Made by a program: the position numbers and the translations under genes
Part shown: piece after piece, positions 7,757 to 16,236 of the stretch
Layout of the letters: each line of letters opens with the position of its first letter
Position numbering within the stretch: position 1 is the stretch's first letter
NCBI GenBank assembly: GCA_937952285.1
Contig: CALFZE010000137.1
Location: forward strand, 1 to 45,397
DNA from: UBA2428 sp002343545
GTDB lineage: Bacteria > Bdellovibrionota > UBA2428
Reading direction: 5' to 3'
DNA: 45,397 nucleotides
The notes under the pieces: model-generated
Seen by the model: the letters and a program-made list of their open reading frames with translations, nothing else
The model's database searches: none
Told to the model about the DNA's origin: nothing

Positions 7757-8743
7757 ATGAAAATTGCCGTCGTCGGTGCGACCGGGGTCGTGGGGCTCGA
7801 AATGGTGCGCGTGCTCGCCGAGCGCGTGAAGCCCAAGCGGGACTACGAGCTTCGTCTCTTCGCCTCGCGCGCGCGGCCGCAAGAGAAGGTGCTCGCGCTC
7901 GAGGAGTCGTGGGAATCCCTCGGTGAGTGCGACTTCGTATTGAACGCCACGGGGGACGATGTGGCCCGCACGCTCGAATCGCGCTTGCGCGACGGGCAAG
8001 TGCTCATCGACAACTCTTCGGCCTTTCGCATGGGCGCGGGCTATCCGCTCGTCGTGCCCGAGGTGAACGCGCACCGGCTCAAGGCGCGCCCGCCCGTCGT
8101 GGCGAACCCGAACTGCACGGCGATCCTGCTTTGCGTGGCGCTCAAGCCGCTCACGGCTTTCGGCCTCGAGCGGGTCGTCGTGTCGACCTACCAGGCGGCC
8201 AGCGGTGCGGGTCTCAAGGGACTCGAAGAGCTCGAGGCGCAGCAGCGCGCACTCGGTCGCGGTGAAGCCTTGCCGACGCCCGAAGTTTTTCCCTTTCACC
8301 TCGCGGGCAACGTCCTCTCGCACAACTCGAAGGTCCGCGTGGGCGAAGGTCCCGGCCAGGGCTACAACGAAGAGGAATGGAAGGTCGTCGAGGAGTCGCG
8401 CAAGATGCTCGAACTGCCGACGCTCTCGATCAGCGCGACCTGCATCCGCGTGCCGGTGGCTCGCGCGCACTCCGAGGCCGTGACGGTCGACGTGGAACGC
8501 GATTTCTCGCTCGAGGCCATCCGCGCGGCTTGGGCCGGGGCGCCGGGACTTCGGATCGTCGACGAGCCCGAGCTCAATCACTTTCCGATGCCGATCGAGT
8601 CGCAGAACCAGGATCTCGTCTTCGTCGGGCGCTTGCGTCGAGATATCTCGCGCCCGCGCACGCTGCACTTTTTCCTGTCGGGCGATCAGATCCGCAAGGG
8701 CGCCGCGACGAACGCCGTGCAGATCCTCGAACGTTACCTCTAG
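7757..8743 (+). CDS. asd: Aspartate-semialdehyde dehydrogenase
   Basis: The enzyme reduces aspartyl-4-phosphate to aspartate semialdehyde with NADPH, at the branch point to lysine/diaminopimelate, threonine and methionine. ATG 7757 is chosen because the protein then begins directly with the Rossmann motif (MKIAVVGATGVVG). A GTG at 7715 would add 14 atypical residues. The catalytic Cys is in VANPNCTAIL (Cys120). The AASGAGLKGLEEL loop and RVPVARAHSEAV region fit the family, as does the 328-residue length. A truA gene follows 10 nt downstream. Confidence 0.95.
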   Translation: MKIAVVGATGVVGLEMVRVLAERVKPKRDYELRLFASRARPQEKVLALEESWESLGECDFVLNATGDDVARTLESRLRDGQVLIDNSSAFRMGAGYPLVVPEVNAHRLKARPPVVANPNCTAILLCVALKPLTAFGLERVVVSTYQAASGAGLKGLEELEAQQRALGRGEALPTPEVFPFHLAGNVLSHNSKVRVGEGPGQGYNEEEWKVVEESRKMLELPTLSISATCIRVPVARAHSEAVTVDVERDFSLEAIRAAWAGAPGLRIVDEPELNHFPMPIESQNQDLVFVGRLRRDISRPRTLHFFLSGDQIRKGAATNAVQILERYL

Positions 8744-8753
8744 GAGCGACCCG

Positions 8754-9626
8754 GTGACTTCGCGCTACGTCTTGCGGCTCGAGTTCGACGGCGCGGCCTA
8801 TTGCGGTTGGCAGAAGCAGGCCGAAGATCGTGAGGCGGCGGATCGCCCCTCGGTGCAGTCGCACGTCGAAGACGGCTTGCGCACCTTTTTGCGTCGGAGC
8901 GAGCGCGTCGTCGTGCAAGGTTGCGGCCGCACGGACGCGGGCGTGCACGCCGAAGAGTTTTTCGCGCACTTCGATCTCGACGCGGAGTGGGGGCCCGAGC
9001 GGGTCGAGAAGCTTCGGCACGGGCTCAACTGCCTGTGGCCGGCCGGGCTCGCGGCGACGGGAGCGTGGGCCGTGCCCGCCGACTTTCACGCGCTCGATTC
9101 CGTGGAAGAGAAAACCTACGAGTACCGCATCCTCCTGCGCCGTTCGCCGCCGACTTTGTTGCGGGGGCGTTGCTTGTGGCTGCCGATCCGCCCGGGTTAC
9201 CGCGAGGGCTTCGATCGCGACCGCTTGGCCGAGGCGCTTCGCGCGCTCCCGGGCGAGCATGACTTCACGGCCTTCGCCGCGGCCGGCGCGACGACGCGAA
9301 CGACGGTGCGTAAGATTCTCTCGGCCGAGTTGAGCGCCGAAAAACTTGGCCACGACGAAGGGCAGGGCGAGCTTCTGCGACTGCGTTTTCGCGGCGAAGG
9401 CTTTCTCAAGCAGATGGTGCGTAATCTCGTCGGGACACTCGTCGAGATCGCCCAGGGCAAGCGCGAGGCGGGCGATTTGCCTCGGCTCTTGCGGGAGGCG
9501 GCGCCCCGTAGCGAGGCGGGATTCTGCGCGCCGCCCGAAGGATTGTTTTTGACCCGGGTCCGTTCCCCCGCCAGTATCGAGTCCCTGTGGACGGCGTCCG
9601 AATCTCACGAAGGGTCTGGTGGCTGA
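8754..9626 (+). CDS. truA: tRNA pseudouridine synthase A
   Basis: TruA converts uridines 38-40 in the tRNA anticodon stem-loop to pseudouridine. The 290-residue protein starts at GTG 8754, with TAGGAGCG upstream as ribosome-binding site. It contains LRLEFDGAAYCGWQKQ at the N-terminus, the catalytic motif GRTDAGVHA (Asp61) and the C-terminal FLKQMVRNLVGTLVEI segment. The N-terminal RNA-binding loop carries a small insertion (AEDREAADR). Its 3' end overlaps the TonB-like gene by 40 nt in another frame. Confidence 0.95.
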   Translation: MTSRYVLRLEFDGAAYCGWQKQAEDREAADRPSVQSHVEDGLRTFLRRSERVVVQGCGRTDAGVHAEEFFAHFDLDAEWGPERVEKLRHGLNCLWPAGLAATGAWAVPADFHALDSVEEKTYEYRILLRRSPPTLLRGRCLWLPIRPGYREGFDRDRLAEALRALPGEHDFTAFAAAGATTRTTVRKILSAELSAEKLGHDEGQGELLRLRFRGEGFLKQMVRNLVGTLVEIAQGKREAGDLPRLLREAAPRSEAGFCAPPEGLFLTRVRSPASIESLWTASESHEGSGG

Positions 9627-10519
9627 CCCTCCTGTTCTGGTCTTTGGGCCTGCACGGCCTCGGCGCCTGGCTGTTCTGGCGGAACGCCGAGAAGCCCCTC
9701 GCTCCCCGCTCCGCTTTCGCGCCCTCCGCGGATTCGCTTCCCCCGAACTCGTCGCCCCTTGAAACCCGGGTCGTATCGCCTTCCGAACTCCGCGCGGCCG
9801 AAACGCGGGCGCTCGTCGATTCGGAGAACGCCGCGCCTCCGCGCGAGACGCCGAGGGATCGCGCGCGTTACCTCGGCGAACGCACCCAGCGGGTCGAACG
9901 CGAAAGCGTGGCGGCCGGAACGGGGATCCGCGGCGGCGGCGGTCGCGCGTCGGAGGCCAAGCCCGAAGCCGCTCCTCCCGCGTCGCGCGAGGAGCGGCTC
10001 GCGAAGTTCGGGCTCGGGCCGGGGTCCACGCTTTCGCATCCGCGCCCGGCGCCGCCGAGCGCCCCGGGCGAAGGACCCGAAGGCGCGGCCTCGGGGTCGG
10101 TCGATCGCGTCGATGCGAACGTCGCGGTCGGCACGCGAACTCTGCTCAACACGGACGAGTACGTGCACGCCGGCTTCTTCAATCGCGTGCGCCGCGAGGT
10201 CGCCCCGCGTTGGGAGCCGCTCGTGCGTCGCATCCTCGAGCGTTCGAAGGAACGCATGACGGCGGGCGTTTACCAAACCGGGCTCGTGACAATTCTTGAC
10301 TCCGAAGGCAATGTTCTCGACGTGGAAATCAAGAAATCCTCGGGCTTTCCGGCCTTCGACGAAGCCGCGCGCAGCGCGATTCGCTTGAGCCTGCGCTTTC
10401 CGCGCCCGCCGCGCGAGATGCAGGACGAGGATAAGCTCGTTCGCTTCGAACTGAGTTTTCTCGTGAACCTCGACCCCGGCGGATTTCGTTTCGATTACGT
10501 AAGGGACCCTCGCTTATGA
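9587..10519 (+). CDS. TonB-family / AgmX-PglI-type C-terminal domain protein
   Basis: The 310-residue protein has one N-terminal membrane anchor (about residues 8-29), a long Pro/Ala/Arg-rich low-complexity periplasmic region, and a C-terminal TonB-like domain (about 205-300: GLVTILDSEGNVLDVEIKKSSGF, then FDEAARSAI). GTG 9587 is the only start that keeps the whole anchor, which forces a 40-nt overlap with truA. It may transduce inner-membrane energy or bridge the envelope. No exbB or exbD is nearby, so an energy source is not shown. It is coupled to the next gene by an ATGA overlap. Confidence 0.78.
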   Translation: MDGVRISRRVWWLTLLFWSLGLHGLGAWLFWRNAEKPLAPRSAFAPSADSLPPNSSPLETRVVSPSELRAAETRALVDSENAAPPRETPRDRARYLGERTQRVERESVAAGTGIRGGGGRASEAKPEAAPPASREERLAKFGLGPGSTLSHPRPAPPSAPGEGPEGAASGSVDRVDANVAVGTRTLLNTDEYVHAGFFNRVRREVAPRWEPLVRRILERSKERMTAGVYQTGLVTILDSEGNVLDVEIKKSSGFPAFDEAARSAIRLSLRFPRPPREMQDEDKLVRFELSFLVNLDPGGFRFDYVRDPRL

Positions 10520-13068
10520 AGCAGAAGAAAAAAATGACCTTCGGCCGTCGGCTCCTCGTCGGGGTACTCGTTTTCTTCGGCTTGCTCGTCGTCGTCGAGG
10601 CGTGGTTGTCGCGCCGCTGGGGCGCCGACGTCGACGTCGTGAAGATCGAGCTGGACGGTCGCGCTTTCGAGGCGAGCCGCGACGAAGTCGGCGCGTGGAA
10701 GATCGTCGCCGAGCGCGACGAAGACCTCTGGTTCGCGTTCGGTTACCTGCAAGGATTGGATCGCGATTTCCAGCTCGAGCTCATGCGCCGGATGGCGCGC
10801 GGCGAGCTCGCGGGCTGGATGGGCGCCGGGCAACTCGAGCGCGACGTCATTCTGCGGGCCTCGAGCCGCGTCGCGCGCGACGAGTGGGAACGGCTGTCGC
10901 CGGGCTCGCGCGAGCGCCGCTCCGCCGAGGCTTTCGTGGCCGGCTTGAATCGTCATCGTCGCGATCCGCTCGGGGCGGAGATCTTCGAGAGTCGCTTTCT
11001 GCCGGTCAAACGGGCCGAGCTTCCCGCTTGGGAAGCGTGGGAAGTCCTGGCCGTCGCGCGTTTGCACGCCTGGGAGTTTTCGTACGACTACGGCGAGGAG
11101 CTGCGGGCCCTGCGAATGCAGCGTAACTTGGGCGCGGATCTCGCGCGGCTGCTCCTCCCCTCGGAAAGCGCTGCGAGCCCGTCGCTTTACGGGCAGAGCG
11201 CGCGCCCCGAGCTGCATTCCTCCGGTCCGCGCGGAACGTCGATCCCGGCGCCGGAAGCCTTCGTTCCGGTCGAGAGCACGGCGTCCTGGCCTTCGCTCCC
11301 CTCGGGCGAAAAGCTCGCGTTGAACGGCGAAGAGTGGGAGCGCGAGGCGCGTCCGGTCTCGAACGCTTGGATCCTGTCCGAGCCCAAGACGGCGTTGCCG
11401 CCCACGCTCTGCAACGATCCGCATTTGAGCACGGCTTGGCCCGCGCCGCTTTACCCTATCCGCTACGAAGTGCGCGGCTTGGAGCTCAAAGGCACGGGCT
11501 TCATGCTGCCGGGCGTGCCCGTGCTCGCCATCGGTACGGTCGAGCGCGGCGCCGCCGCCGCGAAGACGTCTTTGAGTTGGGGCATCACGCTCGCGACTTT
11601 CGCCGACGTCCAGGATCTCGTGACGCTTTCTCCCGAGACGCTCGGGAAGGCCCAACGTCGTAAGGAAAACTTCGAGATCCGCGACCCGCTCTCCGGCAAG
11701 GTCGAGCGCAAAGAGATCGAACTCGAATGGACGGAGCACGGGCTGCGCGTGGATCCCTGGCTCGCGCTCGGCGAGACGGCGCCGCTCGCGTTGGACTGGA
11801 TCGGCTTCCGCCGCTCGGCGAGCCCCTTGGGCTTTCTCCTGGATCGAAGTCTCGACGGCCTGGAGGGGCTCGACGAAGGCCTCGCGAATCGTTGGGTCTT
11901 TCCGGCCGTGAACTATACCTGGATCTCTCGACGGGGCGACGCGCCCACGCGCGGCGGTCACGTGCTGACGGGCCTGCTCTACGAACGCGAGCGCCCCGAA
12001 GTTCCGCGTCGACCCCTGAGCGAAGCGGAGGCGCGCGCACGCAAGCTCTCGCGTCCCTCGGAACGGCCGCACGTGGAAGGCGTCGTCGAAGGAAAATCGA
12101 TTTTCTTCGCGACGGGGAACCAGCGCGTCTACGATGGCAAGCTCGGCGTGCGGGTCGCGACGGATTGGTACGACGGCGCGCGCGCGGAACGGATTCTCTC
12201 GCAGAAGGAAAAAACGCTGTCGGAAGGTCCGGAATGGTCGCAGACGGACTTTCATTCTCCGGCCGTGCTTGAGTTCGTGCGCCTGGCGCGGGCGCGCTTG
12301 AACGCGGATCGCTTGTGCGCCGAGGGAGACGCTTCGCTGCGGACGGGCTGCCAGCTCATGGTCGGGCGTCTCGACGCTTGGGACGGCGAGATGGCCGCCG
12401 AGGATTGGGTGCCGACCGTCGCGATGGCTTGGTTCGCGCAGGCCCGCAAAGGGCTGTGGGGCGCGGCGGGCGACGGCCTCGAATCCACGAAGGAAGGCGA
12501 GGCCGAAGCGCGGGCGGACTCCGTGCGGCTGCACATCGCTTGGCAACGGACGAGCGCTTCCTACCGCGCGCTCCGGAATTTTTTCCGCGATGAGAAGGCG
12601 CGCAAAGCTTGGGAAAAGACGACCGGACGCGATTTCGACGACACGCTCGCGTCCTCCTTCGGCGTCGCGCTCCAAACGCTGCTCGACCAGCTCGGCCCCA
12701 TCCCGGAGCAGTGGCTCTGGGGCGACGTCCACCGGGTCCAGTGGGCGCATCCGCTCGCGATGCTGCCAAACGTGGGCGATTGGATGGGACGCGGTCTCTT
12801 CGGCGACCGGCGCGTCGGCGGCGGCGTGGACAGCCCGGGGCGCATGGACAGCCGTTGGGATCCCCGCCGACCGGCGGCCTTTCCGACGACCCACGCGGCC
12901 GTCATGCGTTCCTGCGTGAGTTTCGGGCCGACGCCGGGCGAGACGCAGATTCGTTGGGCGAGCCTCACGGGACCCTCGGGGAATCCGTTGAGCCGTTGGG
13001 CCCGCGTGTTTCCGGACGCGACTTACTTCCGCGGCAAGCTCGCCCCCGTGCTCGAAGGCTCTCGCTAG
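10516..13068 (+). CDS. Penicillin acylase-family (S45) Ntn-hydrolase, membrane anchored
   Basis: The 850-residue protein has an N-terminal hydrophobic anchor (about 11-32), the family entry motif WFAFGYLQGLDRDFQLELMRR, and the autocatalytic nucleophile at PVSNAW (Ser282), followed by the conserved CNDPHL. A central YTWI segment and a C-terminal DSPGRMDSRW / RSCVSFG region fit the beta subunit. Penicillin acylases hydrolyse amide bonds of beta-lactams, N-acyl homoserine lactones or acyl-amino acids after self-cleavage before the Ser. The residue before Ser is Val rather than the usual Gly. The substrate cannot be told from sequence. It begins 4 nt inside the TonB-like gene's end. Confidence 0.88.
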   Translation: MKQKKKMTFGRRLLVGVLVFFGLLVVVEAWLSRRWGADVDVVKIELDGRAFEASRDEVGAWKIVAERDEDLWFAFGYLQGLDRDFQLELMRRMARGELAGWMGAGQLERDVILRASSRVARDEWERLSPGSRERRSAEAFVAGLNRHRRDPLGAEIFESRFLPVKRAELPAWEAWEVLAVARLHAWEFSYDYGEELRALRMQRNLGADLARLLLPSESAASPSLYGQSARPELHSSGPRGTSIPAPEAFVPVESTASWPSLPSGEKLALNGEEWEREARPVSNAWILSEPKTALPPTLCNDPHLSTAWPAPLYPIRYEVRGLELKGTGFMLPGVPVLAIGTVERGAAAAKTSLSWGITLATFADVQDLVTLSPETLGKAQRRKENFEIRDPLSGKVERKEIELEWTEHGLRVDPWLALGETAPLALDWIGFRRSASPLGFLLDRSLDGLEGLDEGLANRWVFPAVNYTWISRRGDAPTRGGHVLTGLLYERERPEVPRRPLSEAEARARKLSRPSERPHVEGVVEGKSIFFATGNQRVYDGKLGVRVATDWYDGARAERILSQKEKTLSEGPEWSQTDFHSPAVLEFVRLARARLNADRLCAEGDASLRTGCQLMVGRLDAWDGEMAAEDWVPTVAMAWFAQARKGLWGAAGDGLESTKEGEAEARADSVRLHIAWQRTSASYRALRNFFRDEKARKAWEKTTGRDFDDTLASSFGVALQTLLDQLGPIPEQWLWGDVHRVQWAHPLAMLPNVGDWMGRGLFGDRRVGGGVDSPGRMDSRWDPRRPAAFPTTHAAVMRSCVSFGPTPGETQIRWASLTGPSGNPLSRWARVFPDATYFRGKLAPVLEGSR

Positions 13069-13080
13069 AGGGCGTTCGGC

Positions 13081-13836
13081 TTAGCGCAAGGTCTTGGTCG
13101 GACCGGACGGCGTGGGGCCTTTGCTTCGCGGGGGGATGACGCGCATCCCTCCGGCGGGGGCCCAGTTGGCTTCGATCGCCGGCACGTCGACTTTCACGGC
13201 GTCGAGCGCGGCGGGAATCGGGAGCGGGTCCGAGGGCTTGGCGCCGCCTTCGGCGAATCCCCAAAGCCCGGCCTTGACGCCGATCGCGCCGCCTTCCGTC
13301 GAGAACTCCACTTCGCCTTCGGTCACGGCGACGTCGCTGCGGTTGCGCGCGGGATCGTAGGCCACGAAGAATCGCGTGCCGCGCACGCCGGCCACGGCGT
13401 TCGCCGTGCGGATGCGGTAGCCGCCGGGTTTCTCGTAACGGGCCTCGACCGCCGAACGGACTTCACCCTTTTGCAGAAAAAGACTCGTTCCTTTTTTGCC
13501 CAGGCGCAGGTCGTTCGCGTTGACCGCGGTTTCGATCAGGAGTTGGGAACCCGCGCCCAACACGACTTTGTTCGCCCTGCCGTCGCGGCCTTCCTTGAAG
13601 ACGAGCAGCACGCGCGCGTCGGGTCCCGTGCGCACGGTTTGCCCGACCCTCAACGCGAAACCCGGGCGGAGTTTGGTTTCGCCCTTACCCTCGCTTCCCG
13701 CGATCGGTTGGGAGTTGCCGTCGAGGATCTCGACCTTGCCCTGCAGACGCTCGATCGCGCCGACGGGCTCGGCGGCCCCGGCGGCGAAGGAGGTCGTCGA
13801 TGCGATCGTGAAAAAAAGTCGCGCCGCTAGGCTCAT
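13081..13836 (-). CDS. FecR-domain secreted protein
   Basis: The 251-residue protein has a signal peptide ending near AAGAAEP and a FecR domain over about residues 30-190: GAIERLQGKVEIL, LRVGQTVRTGPDARVLLVF, then ANAVAGVRGTRFFVAYD. Proteins of this type without TM or LysM segments are common in delta-proteobacteria and bind or sense at the envelope. It is not accompanied by FecI or FecA, so iron regulation is not supported. It converges with the acylase gene across 12 nt. Confidence 0.85.
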   Translation of the reverse strand: MSLAARLFFTIASTTSFAAGAAEPVGAIERLQGKVEILDGNSQPIAGSEGKGETKLRPGFALRVGQTVRTGPDARVLLVFKEGRDGRANKVVLGAGSQLLIETAVNANDLRLGKKGTSLFLQKGEVRSAVEARYEKPGGYRIRTANAVAGVRGTRFFVAYDPARNRSDVAVTEGEVEFSTEGGAIGVKAGLWGFAEGGAKPSDPLPIPAALDAVKVDVPAIEANWAPAGGMRVIPPRSKGPTPSGPTKTLR

Positions 13837-13897
13837 ACGGGAATTCTAGGGCTTTCGCCGGGGCGGCGCTCGTTAAGATTCCGTTCAAACGAGGCGC

Positions 13898-14821
13898 TTA
13901 GGGGTAGCAGCAGCGATACGGCATGACTTCGCTGAAGGGGTTGCAGTTGCTCGACCAGGTCGTGCAGCTGCCGCTCGCGCCGGAGCCTCCGCGGCATCCC
14001 GCATCGAGATTCCGTTCGGCCGTTCCGGTCAAGAAGCCCAGGCTCGCCGGAAGTTCTCCACAGGCCCGAATCCACTCGTTCTGGTCGCAGAGCCGAGCCG
14101 CGGGACTCTTCGTGGCGCAAGCGAGGCTCGCGTCGGCGGACAATCGGTCCGGCGATTCCTTCGCGGTCGAGATGCAATACTCCGTAAGCGGATCCGATCC
14201 GACCTTCGTCATCCCGGCGGGACACGTGAGGGCCTCGGGACCGGACGATCCGCACTTCTCGACGCGACCGTTCGTCGCGGCGGCCAGGAGTCGCACGGGA
14301 AGCGTGTGGTCGAGGGGCGCCGAGGCGATGCTGCCGAGTTTGGTGGCTTCGAGACGGAAGCGAGCGCTGAAGGCTTTGTAGGTCGTGCCGTCGACCGTCT
14401 GGTCCCCGTCGTAGATCGCGCTCGTGATCGCGAGCCCCGTGATCTTGAGGGAGCCCGAGAGGACCTGGTTGCGTACGACGACCGGGGAGTTTCCGTGCTT
14501 GACCTCGTCGACCGTGATCCCGCCGGGGGTCGCGGCCGTCACGAGGTTCGTGCCGGGGAGCATGCCGGGCGGAAAGACGAAGATCGTGAGGGCCGCGCCC
14601 GTGTAGAGGGCTCCGTCGCAGGCCTTGGTCGAGAAGACCTGGTTGAGCGAGGTCTTGAGGATGTCGAAGTCGACCGCGTTCTGGACGCGCTGTTGGGTCT
14701 TGAACGCGCCCGAGAAAAGCTGCGAGAAGGCGAGGGCCAGCACGCCGAGCAGGCCCGTCGCGATGAGCACCTGAACGAGCGAGAATCCCCGCGGTGACGA
14801 AAGTCGCCTCCAATAACTCAT
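13898..14821 (-). CDS. Type IV prepilin-like protein with a Cys-rich, FGE/lectin-like C-terminal domain
   Basis: The 307-residue protein begins with a class III signal (basic leader, cleavage G12/F13) and a hydrophobic helix: RGFSLVQVLIATGLLGVLAL. Mature position 5 is Gln instead of the usual Glu. The middle is a ~180-residue pilin-like globular part. The last ~100 residues (CPAGMTKVG, EYCIS, ARLCDQNEWIRACGE) resemble the formylglycine-generating-enzyme/C-type-lectin fold signature RLC-x2-x-EW-x2-AC, with eleven or more cysteines and a CCYP end. It could be a minor pilin or pseudopilin carrying an adhesive tip. No other pilus gene is nearby. Confidence 0.82.
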   Translation of the reverse strand: MSYWRRLSSPRGFSLVQVLIATGLLGVLALAFSQLFSGAFKTQQRVQNAVDFDILKTSLNQVFSTKACDGALYTGAALTIFVFPPGMLPGTNLVTAATPGGITVDEVKHGNSPVVVRNQVLSGSLKITGLAITSAIYDGDQTVDGTTYKAFSARFRLEATKLGSIASAPLDHTLPVRLLAAATNGRVEKCGSSGPEALTCPAGMTKVGSDPLTEYCISTAKESPDRLSADASLACATKSPAARLCDQNEWIRACGELPASLGFLTGTAERNLDAGCRGGSGASGSCTTWSSNCNPFSEVMPYRCCYP

Positions 14822-14860
14822 GGGGCGAGTCTACCCGGAAAATCGCGCGAAGCTAAATCG

Positions 14861-15250
14861 TTAGTGCGTGCGCTTGCTTCGGAGGGTCTTGGCTTGCCAC
14901 TCGTCGTAGCGGGCCAGGGCGAGACGGCTCGCGTCCTCGACGGACTCGGCGACCTCGAAGGGGTGCGCGTCCTCGAAGGCGCGGAAGAGGCGCAGGAACT
15001 CCGTGCGCACGCCGCAGTAGCTGGGCTTCATGCGGTGCGCGTTGAAGACCCGCATGTTCTTGATGAAGGAGCTGATGCCCGAGCTGCCGACGAACTCGAG
15101 GCCCCGCAGGTTGATGACGAGACGGGTCTCGCCGTCCTTGCGGTAGATCTCGTCGATGGATCGGCTCAAGGAGTGCGCCGTTTCGAAGTCCATGTAACCT
15201 TCGATTTCAACCAGAGTGACTCCGGCAGCGGTTCGGATGTTAGCGCGCAT
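14861..15250 (-). CDS. STAS-domain protein (anti-sigma factor antagonist type)
   Basis: STAS proteins of this type control partner-switching through Ser phosphorylation. From ATG 15250 the 129-residue protein starts right at the first strand (MRANIRTAAGVTLVEIEGYMD). It carries the phospho-site loop GLEFVGSSGISSF (Ser56/Ser57) after VINL. A second ATG at 15271 would add seven residues and cannot be excluded. The C-terminus is a basic tail. No RsbW-like kinase is adjacent. It is divergent from rsmI. Confidence 0.87.
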   Translation of the reverse strand: MRANIRTAAGVTLVEIEGYMDFETAHSLSRSIDEIYRKDGETRLVINLRGLEFVGSSGISSFIKNMRVFNAHRMKPSYCGVRTEFLRLFRAFEDAHPFEVAESVEDASRLALARYDEWQAKTLRSKRTH

Positions 15251-15372
15251 ATCCCTGTTACCCCCGACCATCTATCTTCGCCTAAGGTTCGCATGGCCGG
15301 TTGCCAAAAAAATGTCGCGACGAGGTGCGCCTCGCGTCCCCCAAAATCGTGGATTGCGCCGAGAATACCGGG

Positions 15373-16236
15373 GTGGTGGAGAAGACGAGCCTTCCGACGA
15401 TCGTCCGCTTCGTCGCGGTCCCGCTGGGGAACGCGGCGGATCTGAGCCCGCGCGCCCGCGCGGCGCTCGAAGGGGCGGACGTCCTTTTCTGCGAAGACAC
15501 GAGGAAAACCCGCGACTTGGCCGAACGCGCGGGGATGACGCTCGCGGCTCGGCTCGTCGCGTTGCCGGGCGATCGCGAAAGCGAAACGCCGTTCGCGAAC
15601 TTTCCCGGCGGCGCGTGGGCCTTTTGCTCCGACGCCGGAACGCCGGTCGTGAACGATCCGGGACGGGCCCTGCTGCGCTGGTGTCGGGAGCGCGAGATCG
15701 CGGTCGAAGCCGTGCCCGGGCCTTCGGCGCCGATCTTGGCTTGGCAGTGGTCCGGCGGCTTCGGCCTGCCCTTCGTCTTCGCGGGCTTTCCGCCGCGCTT
15801 CAAATCTTCGGCAAACCTCGATTTTCGGGATTTCTTCGCTCCGGCCAAGCAAGCCGGAACCTTCTGCTTCTTCGAATCCAAGCACCATCTGCCGACGACC
15901 TTGCGCGCGCTCGCGGACTCGGAGTTTCGGGAATCGCGCATCCACATCGCGCGCGAGATGACGAAGCCCCACGAGGAGCTCATTTCGGGGAGCGTTGGCG
16001 AGGTCGCGGCGCTCATCGAGTCGCGTTTGGCCGCGGACGATCGCTTCGGCGAGGCGACGGTGCTGCTCGAAGGGCGGCGCGAGGCCGGCGGGGGCGCGGG
16101 CATCGCCGTCGAGGATCTCTTCGCGCTCCGGCGCGCGGCGCCCAAGGAAGCGGCCAAGATCCTGGCCCGGCTGAGCGGCCTGGCCGTGAAGGAAGTCTAC
16201 GACCGGCTCGTCCGGGAAGGGAAGGAATCGTCATGA
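15373..16236 (+). CDS. rsmI: 16S rRNA (cytidine-2'-O-)-methyltransferase
   Basis: RsmI 2'-O-methylates C1402 of 16S rRNA using S-adenosylmethionine. The domain starts at RFVAVPLGNAADLSPRA and contains the family motifs FCEDTRKTR and FCSDAGTPVVNDPG, then EAVPGPSAP and REMTKPHEE. GTG 15373 (or the adjacent GTG 15376) fits the usual N-terminus. The frame extends upstream to a TTG at 15301, but those residues are atypical. The protein is about 287 residues, normal for the family. Its TGA overlaps the ATG of the adenylate cyclase gene. Confidence 0.92.
   Translation: MVEKTSLPTIVRFVAVPLGNAADLSPRARAALEGADVLFCEDTRKTRDLAERAGMTLAARLVALPGDRESETPFANFPGGAWAFCSDAGTPVVNDPGRALLRWCREREIAVEAVPGPSAPILAWQWSGGFGLPFVFAGFPPRFKSSANLDFRDFFAPAKQAGTFCFFESKHHLPTTLRALADSEFRESRIHIAREMTKPHEELISGSVGEVAALIESRLAADDRFGEATVLLEGRREAGGGAGIAVEDLFALRRAAPKEAAKILARLSGLAVKEVYDRLVREGKESS

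Noticed and set aside
15216..16232. N-terminal extension of the cyclase frame through the rsmI region
   Set aside because: The extension is Arg-rich shadow of rsmI. The cyclase proper starts at ATG 16233, overlapping the rsmI stop.
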